Source of the DNA: Perognathus longimembris pacificus | Taxonomy: Eukaryota; Chordata; Mammalia; Rodentia; Heteromyidae | NCBI RefSeq assembly: GCF_023159225.1 | Contig: NC_063173.1 | Location: 8,470,852-8,534,851, forward strand | Direction: 5' to 3' | DNA length: 64,000 bases | In this document: piece by piece, positions 11,454-23,513 of the stretch | Layout of the letters: each line of letters opens with the position of its first letter | Numbering within the stretch: position 1 is the first letter of the stretch | The notes under the pieces: model-generated | What the model saw: only the letters and a program-made list of their open reading frames with translations | Told to the model about the DNA's origin: nothing | Database searches by the model: none | Position numbers and translations under genes: made by a program

Positions 11454-11762
11454 TGAGGTGCCAGACTTTGAAGTCAGGCCCCACCACGTGAACCCCATTT
11501 TAGAATCGAACCCTGAGCCAATCAGATTTGTACCTGTGTTCTAATCTTGCTTGCACAGCTGATTGTTGTAACCTTGTTCTTTGCCTTTATAAGCCCTGTG
11601 TAATCACAGCTCGGGGCTCCCTCCTAACCTCCGCTGTGTCAGTGGGTAGGACCAGACCCGAGTTGGCAGCTCATTAAATAAAGCCTTGCCTTGCTTTTGC
11701 ATTTCGGAAATGTCTGAGTCTCGGTGGTCTTTTTGGTGGTGGTCTTGCGACTTGGCACAACA
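11454..11762 (+). mobile_element. Solo LTR, family A (class I ERV-like), shortened copy
   Basis: Starts TGAGGTGCCAGACTTTG and ends GGCACAACA, with CTAT on both sides (4-bp TSD). Inside are a CCAAT-type 'gagccaatcag', a TATA-like 'tataagccct' and the poly(A) signal 'aataaag' followed by a T/C-rich U5, an order typical of gammaretrovirus-like LTRs. Compared with the 28734 copy it lacks about 125 bp after base 45. No internal viral genes flank it. Confidence 0.8.
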
Positions 11763-11872
11763 CTATAAATAGGAAAATGCTATTTTTCTACTGATGACCT
11801 TTCTACTTCTCATCTCCTGTATTATATTATAGTTATTATTGTTTGTTTATAATTTATATTACACCTACTTTC

Positions 11873-12068
11873 TTTCTTTTGCCAGTCCTGAAGCTTGAAC
11901 TCGGGGTCTGAGCACTGTTCCTGGCTTCTTTTTGCTCAAGACTAGCACTCTGCCACTTGAGCCACAGAGTCACTTTTGGCTTTTTCTATTTATGTGGTGC
12001 TAAAGAATCAAACCCAGTGCTTCATGCATGCTACGCAAGCACTCTACCACTAAGCCACATTCCTAGCC
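11873..12068 (-). mobile_element. IDL-Geo SINE, older variant
   Basis: Reverse copy: 'gccagtcctgaagcttgaac' to 'ctctaccactaagccacatt', the tRNA-like ID variant. Moderately diverged. Confidence 0.85.
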
Positions 12069-12085
12069 TGTCTATGAGATTTTTA

Positions 12086-12300
12086 ATTTTTATTTTATTT
12101 ATTTTTATTGGCCAGTCCTGGGCCTTGAACTCAGGGCCTGAGCACTGTCCCTGGCTTCTTTTTGCTCAAGGCTAGCACTCTGCCACTTGAGCCACAGCGC
12201 CACTTCTGGCCGTTTTCTGTATATGTGGTGCTGGGGAATTGAACCCAGGGCCTCATGTATATGAGGCAAGCACTCTTGCCACTAGGCCATATCCCCAGCC
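12086..12300 (-). mobile_element. IDL-Geo SINE, young variant with long TSD
   Basis: Reverse copy with (TTTA)n tail, 'ggccagtcctgggccttgaa' and end 'aggccatatccccagcc'. TSD CCTGTCTATGAGATTTTTA is perfect at 12067-12085 and 12301-12319, and its 5' copy overlaps the end of the older neighbour. Confidence 0.93.
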
Positions 12301-12301
12301 C

Positions 12302-12455
12302 CTGTCTATGAGATTTTTATCTCAAGTTAACCATCAAGTAAGTAAATAAAAAGCCATAAGTGGAGATGTAGCTCAAATGGTAGAATGCCAACCTTGAGCA
12401 AAAAAGCTAGGGATAGCACCCAGGCCCTGAGTTTGAGCCCTAGTACCAGCACTTT
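12302..12455 (+). mobile_element. B1-Geo right part
   Basis: 'ttatctcaagttaaccatca' followed by a Geo half ('gtagctcaaatggtagaatg', 'ccctgagtttgagccctagt'). The 7SL-like head is not visible because two other SINEs lie upstream. Confidence 0.7.
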
Positions 12456-12732
12456 AAAAATATGTATATATTGGCTTTCAATCTGAGGAACATTGCCAAA
12501 TTCCTCTCCCAGGTAAGTGATATCTGGATGGCACTTGGAGTTTATATAGCTCCAGAAGCTGAGTCTGACTATGGGGAGAGTAAGATTTCCTCTGGGCAGG
12601 TATGCCATGGAGTTGAGAAGGTCTACCTGCAAAAGCGAGCTAGAATTGGTTCAAACCTGAGAGGAAAACCAGGAATAATCAACAGCAAATACGAACCAAA
12701 AAACATCAGGACCGAGAGTCAAGTAGGTGCCA

Positions 12733-12895
12733 TCAGTTCGCTCCTATCATTTTAGCTACACAGGAGACTGAGATCTGAGGATTGCAGTTCAAAGCGAGCC
12801 TGGCTGGAAAGCCCGTGAGACTTTTATCTCCAAGTGGAGGTATGTCTCAAGTGGTTGAATGCCAGTCCTGAGAGGAAAGAGGGTGAGAGGCCCAC
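12733..12895 (+). mobile_element. B1-Geo SINE, truncated right half
   Basis: 'ttagctacacaggagactga' and 'gagacttttatctccaagtg', then a short Geo piece 'tatgtctcaagtggttgaat'. Confidence 0.7.
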
Positions 12896-12899
12896 GAAG

Positions 12900-13801
12900 A
12901 CTCCTTTCCCATGTCAGAGGTCTTCAGCATGTGGCTGCCCCGAGGCTGTGTTCCAAGCTAATCTGGACCTAAGATTCTCCAAAGATCTTGAAACAGATTA
13001 CGGCGCTTGTACTTCCTCTAGTCCCATAGGGTCTCCTTCAGTCCTGTGAGTTCTCCCAGCATGAATCTGGTCTGGAGTAAGTCCTCAGTAAATATTTACT
13101 GGAAGATTTGGACTTGCTGCTAATTGTGAAGCACAGGAATGCTTTGTTTAGTCTAGGCATATGTTATGTGAGTATAGCACCACAAGAAACCAAATGTGTG
13201 CCAACCCACAAGAACACACTCTCCTTTGTTATTTATTTTAATAAATGTCAACTAAAATCATGTTATTTACTGACAATTAAAATACAAAACTAACTCTTCT
13301 TTTTAAAGTGTCTGTTATATGCATTTACATCATACATGTTAAGGAATAAAAAAAATAGAGAAACTAAAAGAAAAAATCAATAAAAATATATGAGCAAAGT
13401 AAGTATTTTAGCAATAATTTGGTAGAAGTTTCCCTAAGAATAGTAATTCAGAAAAAGCAGCCAAGATATTTGTATAACACAGAGTTAAACAATGCGCATT
13501 TGCTCATAAATCTTGCATGTATCTGTGTGTGAGTTGCCAATGATAGCTCAAGTGGGTGGTGACTGAAAAGTTGTAATTTCCTGTGGAGAAACTTCATCAT
13601 TTTGCCGTCTGTTGTAAGGTTATAGAGGAAATAGGTAGGCTTTGGAACCATCATGAGAGAAGGCTCTAAGCAAGTAACAGTTGAGCAGAGTGACTAGCCT
13701 GTACACATGTCACAATGGTGCCATCATGAGACAAATTCATGTAATTTAAAAACTGAGGGAAGAAATACAAACTTTAGGTGAAGATCAACTTCCTAGGAAC
13801 A
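12900..13801. other. Intergenic, no gene seen
   Basis: AT-rich sequence. No supported gene or recognisable repeat. Confidence 0.45.
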
Positions 13802-14032
13802 GCTGGGCTCTGGTGGCTCATGTCTATAATCTTAGCTACTCAGGAGGCTGAGATCTGAGGATCGTTATTCAAAGCTAGCCTGGACAGGAAAATGACAAGA
13901 CTCTTATCTCTGATTAACCACCAAACAGCCAGAAGTGAGCTGTGGTTCAAGTGATAGAACACCAGCCTTGAGAAAAAAACTAAGGGACAGTGCCCAGGCC
14001 TTAAGGTAAACCACAATACTAGCATAAAAAGA
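13802..14032 (+). mobile_element. B1-Geo composite SINE
   Basis: Full-length but diverged: 'gtggctcatgtctataatct', 'gactcttatctctgattaac' and Geo half 'gctgtggttcaagtgataga'. Confidence 0.8.
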
Positions 14033-14051
14033 CCCACAAAAACTCCTAAAA

Positions 14052-14260
14052 GGGCTGGGAATGTGGCTTAGTGATAGAGTGCCCGCCTAGCATGCTTGAA
14101 GCCCTGGGTTTGATTCCTCAGTATCACATAAACAGATAAAGCCAGAAGTGGCGCTGTGGCTCAAGTGGTAGAGTGCCAGCCTTGGGCACAGAGAGGCTCC
14201 GGGACGGTGCCCAGGCCCTGAGTTCAAGCCCCAGGACAGGTAAAAAAAAAAAAAAAAAAA
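14052..14260 (+). mobile_element. IDL-Geo SINE, older variant
   Basis: 'gggctgggaatgtggcttag' and 'gcatgcttgaagccctgggt', then the full Geo half and an A tail. TSD AAAACTCCTAAAA against AAAACTCTAAAA. Confidence 0.9.
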
Positions 14261-14356
14261 AAAACTCTAAAAACTACAGAACCCTACCTCCTTCTTTATT
14301 CACAGCATGGTCATCAAAGTTACTTTGAAAATATGTATTAATAAGACATGACTGGA

Positions 14357-14562
14357 GGGGCTGGGGATATGGCCTAGTGGCAAGAGAGCTCGCCTCGTAT
14401 ACATGAGGCCCTGGGTTCAGTTCCCCTGCACCACATATACAGAAAACGTCCAGAAGTGGCGCTGTGGCTCAAGTGGCAGAGTGCTAGCCTTGAGCAAAAG
14501 GAAGCCAGGGACAGTGTTCAGGCCCTGAGTTCAAGGCCCAGGACTGGCCAAAAAAAAAAAAA
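14357..14562 (+). mobile_element. IDL-Geo SINE, young variant
   Basis: 'ggctggggatatggcctagt' with 'gagagctcgcctcgtataca', a complete right half and an A tail. TSD AGACATGACTGGA (14344-14356) against AGACATAACTGGA (14563-14575). Confidence 0.93.
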
Positions 14563-14934
14563 AGACATAACTGGATATGTTTCATCAATTGAAGCAGTGC
14601 TCAAATTGCTAGGATTACACGAGTGAGAATATCTTTTGTATGTTAATTAGATGGCTAGCGATTGAGGACCCTTAGCTAGCTTTTAAGATGTGGGCTAGTA
14701 GCCAGAAAGACCAAGGTTGAATTAGAAGCTTAGAACTTTCCGTTCCACTCACCCAAACTCGGGGGGAAAAAGAGAGGCTGGAGATTAAGTGTAAATCACC
14801 AGTGGAAATAAAGTTTATGCTGAAATTGATAAACATGAAGTGAAATGTAGGTCTGTTGGTTTTGGGGGGTAATTTGGGTTAAATATTGTTCCGGGATTCT
14901 GGATGTATAGTTGCTTATTTTTAAACCTATTTCT

Positions 14935-15263
14935 TTCTTTTTTTTTTTTTTCTCATATCAGGACATAAAGTCAAACTTTGTGCTTGCTTGCTCACCATTG
15001 GCTCTCTACCACTTGAGCCACACCTCCCTGCTTTTTGTTGGTTATTCTGGAGGTGCAATATCATGGACTTCTCTGCCCAGCCTAGCTTTGCACCGTGATC
15101 CTCCAGTCACCTTGGTAACGAAGGTCATAGGTGTGAGCCTTAAGCATGAGGCTGTTTTCTCAGTCTCCTATTACTTTGCCTGGCCTGGCCTCCAACCAGG
15201 CTGTCCTCCTAACCTCAATCTCCTGAGTAGCTAGAATTACAGGAATGAGCCACTATACCCAGA
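14935..15263 (-). mobile_element. Old composite SINE of B1-Geo type
   Basis: Reverse: T tail, 'ctctaccacttgagccacac', 'atggacttctctgcccagcc', then a B1-like end 'ctcctgagtagctagaatta'. It is longer and more diverged than the other copies and may be two overlapping SINEs. Confidence 0.6.
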
Positions 15264-17327
15264 ATTTAGTAAGTTATTTAATAATGAATTCCCTCAGCCT
15301 TAATTTTCTCATTAATAAAATATAAACAATAAAACATACATTACAAAATTATATGATTTAATTATATGATTATATGATTTAAGTGAGATGATATATATAT
15401 ATATATGGCTTACTTAGGTTAAAAAAAACTACATGTAGTCACAATCATTTCTTGATTTATATATGGTAATATTTTATGATCTAAGTATACTGACTGTCAT
15501 TTATCATTTATTATCATTCGTAGTAGTAGTCCAATTATTATTATTATTGCTTTAAATTTTGCAAAGCTTCCATTTTAAGTTAGGGGTGCAAATGTGGGCT
15601 GATAAGAGGAGAAAGAACTGGCAAAGGAGCAATTCCTTATTCTTGCTCTGGCATTAAATACTAGACCAAGTTTCTAAACCGTCCTAAAGCTCAGATCTTA
15701 CATGTTCTTCCTTCTCTCCCTTCCCAGAGGCTTTCAGCTCTCAACCTCCATACTTGATGGTTGCAATATCTCAACATGAGCCTGGTCACTTCTCTAGCAC
15801 AACCACTCTCCACTTCACTTACGTCATTAAACCTTTCTTCATCTTAATCAGAACATAGCTGAGTCCCTGAGGACAGCCCGCAGGGCCTCTTTGGAGGAAA
15901 TGCCGGGCATAGTGAGGAGAGCTGGCTGAAAACCTCAGTATCAGCCCCACGTTTGCCCCTCTCCTTTTGCTTGGGGATTCCCTTGTGGTGTGACTGGGAA
16001 ATTCTAACTCAGTCATCTCTGAAGATCTCTTGACTAAGAGCTTGATCTTGCACTCTGGTGGTTTTTGGTGGGTAGAGGTGGCTGAAATAACTGTTGCCAC
16101 CTACACTCAACATGTGACCCTCATCCAACTCAAACCCTCCAAATGTTCTGTCCTCTCAGAGTGTGGTTCCTATAATTCCCCAGTGACAGATTTGGCCTTC
16201 CGAAGGTGGTACTCATGAGCAGTTGTATGTGGCCTATGTTTGCCACAGGTCTTCTAGTCACCGTGCTTTTCTGCTTACTCCCCTTCCCAGATCTGGCCCC
16301 ACCTCTTGCTAAACCACTTAAAGTTTTTAAAGAGCCCCACTGGTAGAATATAATCAACAACTGGCATAAAACCAGCAGATAAACCGCGAAAGCTGAAAAT
16401 CCCCTAGGCCACCAAAAGCCCTCTCTTCAGAACACTCTTCACCTTGCTTATGGCTGGCAAAGAGATCAGGACTCTCTCTTAGATGGCCTCTGTCTCCACC
16501 AGGAAAAATTTTGAAACCTACAACCTACATACAGAACACTGAAACTCTTAACAACAGCAGGTCTAAGTTCTGTTCTCACACAGTTCCTTCAGTGTAGTTG
16601 TGTTTATTTATATATTACCCTCGATACCATGTTTCCCAGACATGGAACTAATTTTAGGATTGGTGCCCTTGGAAGAGTCTCCCTCATCCCTCCCTAATAT
16701 GAATATGAATCCATGGAACCTCCACCCTCCCCGGTCACAACAGCTAAAGTAAGCTGGAAGATGACAACCAAGGGATTCCCTGGAATCTGCAGGAGGGGGG
16801 AAAGACCTTTGCAGATGTGACGAAGTTGAAGGATCTTGGCTTGGGGATCTTATCTTGTATTATAGGGATCCCAAGAATCCCACAAGACAGCTCCAGAGAG
16901 AAACATGACACACTGAGAGATGCATTATTTAATCTGTTTGTGCCTCAATTTTCTTATCTGTTAGTGAACAATAATTTGTACTTAAATTTTAATGGTAACT
17001 AAATGTGATAATGCGTGTTAAACAACTTAGCACATCATTCTATACAGAGTAAGTAACAACACATGAAAGCTACTGAAGTACTGTAATACGTTACATAAGA
17101 GAGATACAGATAATAAAAATCTTGGGAGATTGAGAAAAGCATAGTAGCTCTGGCTGAGAAGATGCCAAAGGTTTCATGGCAGAGGATCTTTAGAAATTCT
17201 AGGGCATTTCAGGTGGTGGAAACATCAGAACACAGGGCGGAAGAAATTATGAAGGACATGTTTTATACACTTATTTTTCATGGAGCATCATGATGAAGTT
17301 TGTGAGGAGACAAAAAGCCAGGTAAAA
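15264..17327. other. Intergenic, no gene; possible ancient MaLR-like LTR debris
   Basis: Mostly AT-rich, with (AT)n at about 15390-15408 and (TTA)n near 15535. About 16640-16930 ('ggattggtgcccttggaaga', 'cctttgcagatgtgacgaag') recalls old mammalian ERVL-MaLR LTR sequence, but divergence is too high to be sure by eye. The frames at 15819-16360 have no recognisable domain. Confidence 0.35.
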
Positions 17328-17570
17328 CTAGGCACTGGAGGCTCATGCCTATAATGTTAACTACCTCAGCAGGCTGGGATCTGAGGATTGAAGTTTGAAG
17401 CCAGCCCAGGCAGAAGAATCTGTCAAGCTCTTATCTCCAATTAACCAGCAAAAAAGTTGGAAGTGAAGGTGTGGCTCGAGTTGGAGAGCACTAGCCTCTA
17501 TCTAGCAAAAACATTGAGCAAAAGCATGAGCGAGGCCCTTAGCTCAAGCCCCAGTACAGGCACAAAGACA
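17328..17570 (+). mobile_element. B1-Geo composite SINE
   Basis: 'ggctcatgcctataatgtta', 'gctcttatctccaattaacc' and Geo half 'ggtgtggctcgagttggaga'. The tail contains extra A-rich duplications. Confidence 0.8.
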
Positions 17571-17649
17571 TAAAGAAACACAAAATGCATAAAGGGAGAA
17601 CTCTCTCTGACTTTGGGGTAGGATTTTTCATTAAGAACACACAATGGAG

Positions 17650-17844
17650 GGCTGGGGATATGGCCTAGTGGCAAGAGTGCTCGCCTCGTATACATGAAGC
17701 CCTGGGTTCGATTCCTCCAGCACCACATATACAAAAAATGGCCAGAAGTAGCGCTGTGGCTCAAGTGGCAGAGTGCTAGCCTTGAGCAAAAAGAAGCCAG
17801 GGACAGTGCTCAGGCCCTGAGTCCAAGCCCCAGGAATGGCCAAA

Positions 17845-17881
<37 letters not shown>

Positions 17882-17894
17882 AAAAAAAAAAAAA
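17650..17894 (+). mobile_element. IDL-Geo SINE with A/TA/A tail
   Basis: Young-type left half, full right half, then a tail of A run, (TA)n and a second A run. Perfect 17-bp TSD AAGAACACACAATGGAG at 17633-17649 and 17895-17911. Confidence 0.95.
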
Positions 17895-18129
17895 AAGAAC
17901 ACACAATGGAGCTAACATTATGGACATCTGATCATATAAAATAATACTTACTGAAATGAACTCCAGGAAATGGAAATAAGAGGATTTTTCTTTGCTTAAA
18001 TAAAAAAAAACCATTAATAAAATGATCCTTTGGGCTTAACATTCAAGACTTTTGCTATTAAAAATACTTTAAGCTGAAAGAATTGAGTGAAACATAGAAG
18101 CAAGGAGGTAACTCTGATCTCCCATGATT

Positions 18130-18318
18130 CTTCTTTTTTATTGTTAAAGGTAATGGGTAAAGGGGTTACCGTTTCAAAGGTCAGGTGGTGAATACATTTC
18201 TTTTTGGACAATGTCACCCCTTCCTCCCTTTCTCTCAGTGTTTCCCTCCTATCCCTGCACACAGTTGTAGAGTTCATTTCCAACATAGTGTCTATTGAAT
18301 ATCACTGCTGCACCACGT
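18130..18318 (-). mobile_element. L1 3'-region fragment
   Basis: Reverse fragment 'tttctttttggacaatgtca' to 'tagtgtctattgaatatcac', the same sequence as the L1 piece near 19875-19995. Confidence 0.65.
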
Positions 18319-18744
18319 TTCTTCCTACGAGTGGACCATAAAAGAATTCTCTGGCATACCTCCCTGAAAGTCATGACATTCCCATTCCAGAAGGATCCTG
18401 TCCTGTCCCTGGAGGCTAAGAAGAATCTGCACAAATAGGCCTACTTAACTCCCCCAGCCTATCACCATGAGATCCTCCCGGTTGTCCTCTAATTAGGTGG
18501 CTGCCTGACAGTCTGCAAAAGTTAGATTTCCCTGGGTCTTTGGGTATTCATTTCTGATGGGTCCCATGACACATAAAATTTATATTAAATATATGTGGTG
18601 CTTTTCTTTTATCTATCTTTTGGTATAAAATAGTCATGATCCTTTTGATGGATAGGGAAAAGATTTTACTTTTTCTCTCCTATACATATTTTTCTGTCAA
18701 GATAAAAAGTCCCCCCTCCCCATGGTTTTTGCTTTCTTTGTTCT

Positions 18745-18890
18745 TTAGGGATGTTTTGTTTTGTTTGAGACAGGATCTTGCTATGAACAAGCAATCATTA
18801 TGTAGTCTAGGCTGGCCTCAAACTTGCAATCCTTTTGCCTCAGCCTAATGAGTGCTGGGATTATAGGTGTGTCCTACCATGCCCAGCAGA
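18745..18890 (-). mobile_element. Classic rodent B1-type SINE
   Basis: Reverse B1: 'tttgagacaggatcttgcta', 'gtctaggctggcctcaaact', 'gagtgctgggattataggtg'. It has no Geo half, unlike the composite SINEs here. Confidence 0.8.
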
Positions 18891-19544
18891 AGTTTGTTTT
18901 CTTTATACTTCCCCCTTCCAATTCACTATCCTACAAATATTTACTGAACTTCTATTTATGTGCCAGGTACTTGGCTGAAAACTGAGAGTGCAAAGGCAGA
19001 CAGACAATAGTTTAAGTGTTAACCTGCTAGAACCCATAGATGAATGGAGGAGACAGCAATGCCAGTGAGTCTAGAATGGTGACCTGTGATGGAGTGTGAA
19101 CCTGCATGATTGACAGGAGGTTTCCTAGAATGAGAACACTGAAGCTCCAGTCTTCCAGTGTGAATTTTACTGAGCCAGAACAGGGCTCACTGTCATCCAC
19201 GAAGGGCTGTCTTTCAGTGTGGACAATGGCATCCAATGTGTTCATATTTCCTGTTTTGGATTAATCCTTCCCTAACTAATACTTCTTAGGAATTACTATA
19301 TCCATGCTTTTAGTTGAATACCAAAATCTGCATGCATGTTAACCCAAACCCTAGCTGTTCATGACTAAAATTCTTTGTAGTTTATGACATTCAAAGTTCA
19401 ATTTGGGGGCCTTTTTTTGTGATGCTGGAGTTGGAACTCACAGAATCATACGTGCTCTACTATTTGAACCACATTCCCAGCCTTATATTTTGCTTTAAGT
19501 TTTTTGCTGTCTTCCTCCTCCCCCCCCACCTTAGCTTTTTTTTA
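18891..19544. other. Intergenic, no gene seen
   Basis: Unique-looking, with a decayed reverse ID-like fragment at about 19412-19483 ('atgctggagttggaactcac' to 'ccacattcccagcc'). Confidence 0.45.
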
Positions 19545-19629
19545 AAATTTGTTTTTACTTTTTATTTTATTGTTATGGTAAAGGTGATGTCCAGTGGGTT
19601 ACAGTTAACATAAGTCAGCTAATGAGTAC

Positions 19630-19861
19630 CTTTCTTTCTTTCTTTTTGTTGGTCATGGGGCTTGAACTTGGTGAACTTGGCCTGGGTGCTGTCCCTGAGC
19701 TCTTTCTTCAGCTTGAGTCACAGCGCCACTTCCAGTTTTCTGGTGGTTAACTGGAGATAAGAGTCTCACAGACTTTCCTACCCAGGCTTGTTTTGAATCT
19801 TGATCCTCAGATCTCAGCCTCCTGAGTAGTTAGGATGACAGGTGTGAGCCACCGGCTCCAG
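19630..19861 (-). mobile_element. B1-Geo composite SINE inside L1
   Basis: Reverse copy with (TTTC)n tail, 'ggtcatggggcttgaacttg', 'ctggagataagagtctcaca' and 'gatgacaggtgtgagccacc'. TSD GCTAATGAGTAC (19618-19629) against GCTCATGAGTAC. Confidence 0.85.
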
Positions 19862-20162
19862 GCTCATGAGTACATTTCTTTTTGAATGATGTCACCTCTT
19901 CCCTTGTTTTCTCCCAGTTTTTCCCTCCTGATCCCTCCTCCCCCACAAGTTATATAGCTCATTTTTAACACAGTGTCTAGTGAATATCACTGTTGCATTT
20001 GTTCACCCTTTGCCCCACCATTTCTGTGCATCCTTTTACCCTCTCCCAAATAGATAAACTAACATACAAGACAAAAAGTAGAGAAAACAATGACAAAGGA
20101 AACAAAAAACAAAGCAAAGCAAAATAACATGAAAACTCTTGTTTCCATTTCTTGGAGTTCAT

Positions 20163-20375
20163 CTTTTTATTTTTTTATTTTTGGCCAGTCCTGGGCCTTG
20201 GACTCAGGGCCTGAGCACTGTCCCTGGCTTCTTCCCGCTCAAGGCTAGCACTCTGCCACCTGAGCCATGGCGCCCCTTCTGGCTGTTTTCCATATATGTG
20301 GTGCTGGGGAATCGAACCGAGAGCTTCATGTGTAGGAGGCAAGCGCTCTTGCCACTAGGCCATATTCCCAGCCCA
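20163..20375 (-). mobile_element. IDL-Geo SINE inside L1
   Basis: Reverse young-type copy. TSD TTGGAGTTCAT at 20152-20162 and 20376-20386. Confidence 0.93.
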
Positions 20376-21132
20376 TTGGAGTTCATTTTGATAAACATCA
20401 TTTTATATGATCATATGCCCATAGCTATTGAACCTTTGTGATCCTCTCCTAAGAATGTCCTCTTTTGGTCTCACTGTGTGAATGTCTACAGTCCTGTATA
20501 ATTTATTATGTCTAAGTGTATTTTTTTTGTCTATTACCATCCAGTGTATTTACTTGTATATTTATAGGCATTTTCTACTTATAGCAAATGAGGAAAACCA
20601 CGTAACCTATGTTTATCTGGATCTGATTTATTCTGCTTAATATAATTTTTTTCAAGTTTTTCCATTTCCTTATGAATTGTACAATATCATTCTTTCTGAT
20701 GGAAGCATAGAATTCCATTGTGTATACCACATTTTTCTGATCCATTTGTTTGCTGAGGAGCATATGGGTTGATTCCCTATCTTGGATATGGAAAAAATTA
20801 TATTAAGCAAATAAACCAGTTAGCAGTTTGTAGTGAATTGTATTTCTCCCTTTTGGCTGGCATTGCTTTAGTACTGTGAATATCACATTTAACAAACAGT
20901 TAATGTCAACAACTTAGGTATCTGTGATAGCTAATGTTATAAATCCACTAGACTGGGCCACAGTGCTGAGCTGTTTGGTCAAACATTATTCTAGATATTT
21001 CTGGGAGTGTGTTTGAATCAGCTTAACATTTAAATTAAGAAACACTAGGATGAGTCTCTTTCAATCAGATTTCTATATATTTCAATCAGAATTCTAATAG
21101 AACATGACTGACTCCCTTAGCAAGAGGACATT

Positions 21133-21347
21133 CAGGATGGGCTCCAGAAATATGCCTGTAAGTCTAGCTACGCAGGAAGCTAAGATCAAGAGGATCATAG
21201 TTTGAAGCCAGCCAGGCAGAAAATTCTGAGATTCTATTTCCAATTAACTAGCAAAGAGTCAGGTTGAAGGTATGGATTAAGTGGTAGAATGCCAAGCCCA
21301 ATAAGCAAGTTGAGCTAAAGGTCCTAAGTTCAAACCCTAAAACTGGT
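21133..21347 (+). mobile_element. B1-Geo composite SINE
   Basis: Diverged: 'atgcctgtaagtctagctac', 'gattctatttccaattaact', then a Geo half 'aggtatggattaagtggtag'. It runs into a CA microsatellite. Confidence 0.7.
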
Positions 21348-21371
21348 GTATGGGTGTGCGCATGTGCACAC

Positions 21372-21374
21372 AGG

Positions 21375-21421
<47 letters not shown>
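21372..21421. repeat. (CA)n microsatellite, about 25 units
   Basis: Uninterrupted CA dinucleotides directly after the SINE. Confidence 0.95.
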
Positions 21422-21424
<3 letters not shown>

Positions 21425-22620
21425 GGGAAGTAAGAACACAGCCTTCCAGCTAAAACTGCAGAATTTGAACTTTCACATTGCCTAAGCCATTGCCTAAGGA
21501 AATCTCTCTATGAATATATGGATCCTATCAGTACTTTTTCTTTCTTTTTTCTCCTAGAAAGAACATTTTTATTAGCTTATAGTTCATGGAGGAAGGGAGG
21601 ATTTCATTGTTACAGCTCTATATATTTACACATTACTCCAATTAATCTTACCCCCCTATTACACTCCCTGCCTATTAGTAGTTCTTTTTCTCTAGAGAAC
21701 TTTAATACCTATTCTCACCCCTGGGCATAAGATTTAGAAAATGTGGGAAGGAAAAGGAAGTTACTGGAAATTTCCTTCACCATCCTCTAAAAGTGGATAG
21801 CCATGATATTATTTAGTGAACACTCCAAATAGTGAAATGCTAGGTATGAACATTTTATCATGTCCCTGGGCATTTTACTAAGTATTTAAACTCTTTTGCA
21901 TATATATGTTTCTGACTCATTTAAACTGGTTCATCAAATTTCTACTCAGCTATTTGCTATTGCCCCTTCTGAATGCCTGTGCTAACTCTAGCATGTTGTC
22001 TTTGTTCTAAGAACCAGAAGTCACCTTTGTTCCCTAAACTGAAAGACACAAAGTAAAAATGTATGCTGGAATAAATTTAAAATGTACAATTTCTGGCTTA
22101 GCTCCCTTCCCTCTTTTGAAAGCATATGCATTTTTATTAACCACATCTTCATTTGAAAATTTCTTCTGTTTTAACCCTGTGCAAGGTTCTCTCCCAGGCA
22201 CATTATTAACTATACATGTATTTTCAAACCAAAAGTAGAAGTGATTTTTTTGCATGAACTATCTTAGGTCACTTTCTTTTCTTGCTTTGGTTGTTTGTAC
22301 TGATGGGTGATTATTCTGAGAGTCAGTGAATCCAAATCCAACTTGTTATGCTGAGGTTTTTTTTCCCCGTTGAATACCTCCTGTTGTTTTGCAAAGGCTG
22401 TGTAATTTAATCTATGCAATTACCTTTCAACACAAAAACTTACTCCAACACAAACAGCCTGATCTAATCCACCAGGCTAAATCTCCGGAGACATCATATA
22501 ATAATAATAAACCAATATGGACACAGGGAAAAAGGAAAACCAAATCTTCATAAAGAAATTGAAAATAGTTTTGCACTTCTAAGGGGTTAACTTCAATGTT
22601 CTCAGTTAAACATTAAGTGT
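21425..22620. other. Intergenic, no gene seen
   Basis: AT-rich unique-looking sequence. No convincing frame or repeat. Confidence 0.45.
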
Positions 22621-23513
22621 CCCAATCTGTGGGCTTTCTATTTATCTTGCAAGCTATGTCCTTTGCCATGCAGAAGCTCTGTAGTTTGATGCAATCCCAT
22701 TTGTCCAACCTTTCTTTGATTTGTTGTGTTTGTGGGCCTTTATTGAGAAAGTTTTGTCCTGTGCCAAGGAGCCCAAGTGTTTCTCCTACTCCTTCCTTTA
22801 GTGTTTTCAGGGTGTCTGTTTTGATTTCGAGGTCTTTAATCCATTTGGAATTGATTTGGGTGCAGGGTGATATATAAGGATCTAGTTTTAGTTTGTTACA
22901 GGTGTTGAACCAGTTTTGCCAGCACCATTTGTTGAAGAGGATGTCTTTCTTCCATCCTATTTAGCTCCTTTATCAAAGATTAAATAGTCATAGGTCTGAG
23001 GTTCATTTCTGGGTCTTCAGTTCTATTCCATTGGTCCTCAGGCCTGTTCTTGTGCTGTTTTTTGTTGTTGTTGTTTTTTTTAATTACTATATCTTTGTTA
23101 TACACCTTGAAGTTTGGTATTGAAATTCCCCCAGCACTGTTCTTTCTGCTTAGGATTGCTTTTGCTATTTGGGGTCTTTTATTGTTTCCATATGAATTTC
23201 TGGACTGCTTCCTCTAGGTCATTAAAGATAAACAGAAAGCCCACAGATTGGGAGAAGATCTTTACCATCCATACAATGGACAAAGGCCTATTATCTAAGA
23301 TATAGATAGAACTAAAAAAAATTAAATTCCTCCAAAACAAATCCTCAAAGAACCAACTGCTCCCTCAACAAGACCTAAAAAGAGACTTCTCTGAAGAGGA
23401 AATGAGAATGGCCGAGACACATGAAGAAGTGCTCTACATCACTAGCCGTAAAAGCAAGGCAAATCAAAACAGCATTGAGATTCCTCAACCCAGTAAGAAT
23501 GTCCATTTTGGGG

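Larger units (their letters stand above)
19545..20830 (-). mobile_element. L1 3'-region fragment, reverse, interrupted by two SINEs
   Basis: Minus-strand L1 sequence: 'tggtaaaggtgatgtccagt', 'tttctttttgaatgatgtca', and near 20690-20770 'ctgatggaagcatagaattc' and 'catatgggttgattccctat', which mirror the L1 at 25515-25560. A B1-Geo at 19630-19861 and an IDL-Geo at 20163-20375 interrupt it, each with a TSD. Confidence 0.75.

Noticed and set aside
15819..16360. Short frames of 60-93 codons on both strands as a small gene
   Set aside because: No domain, no splice context, and opposite-strand frames of similar length overlap.
21248..21439. Frame encoding a Cys-Val repeat
   Set aside because: It is the translation of the (CA)n microsatellite; the same applies at 32444-32719.
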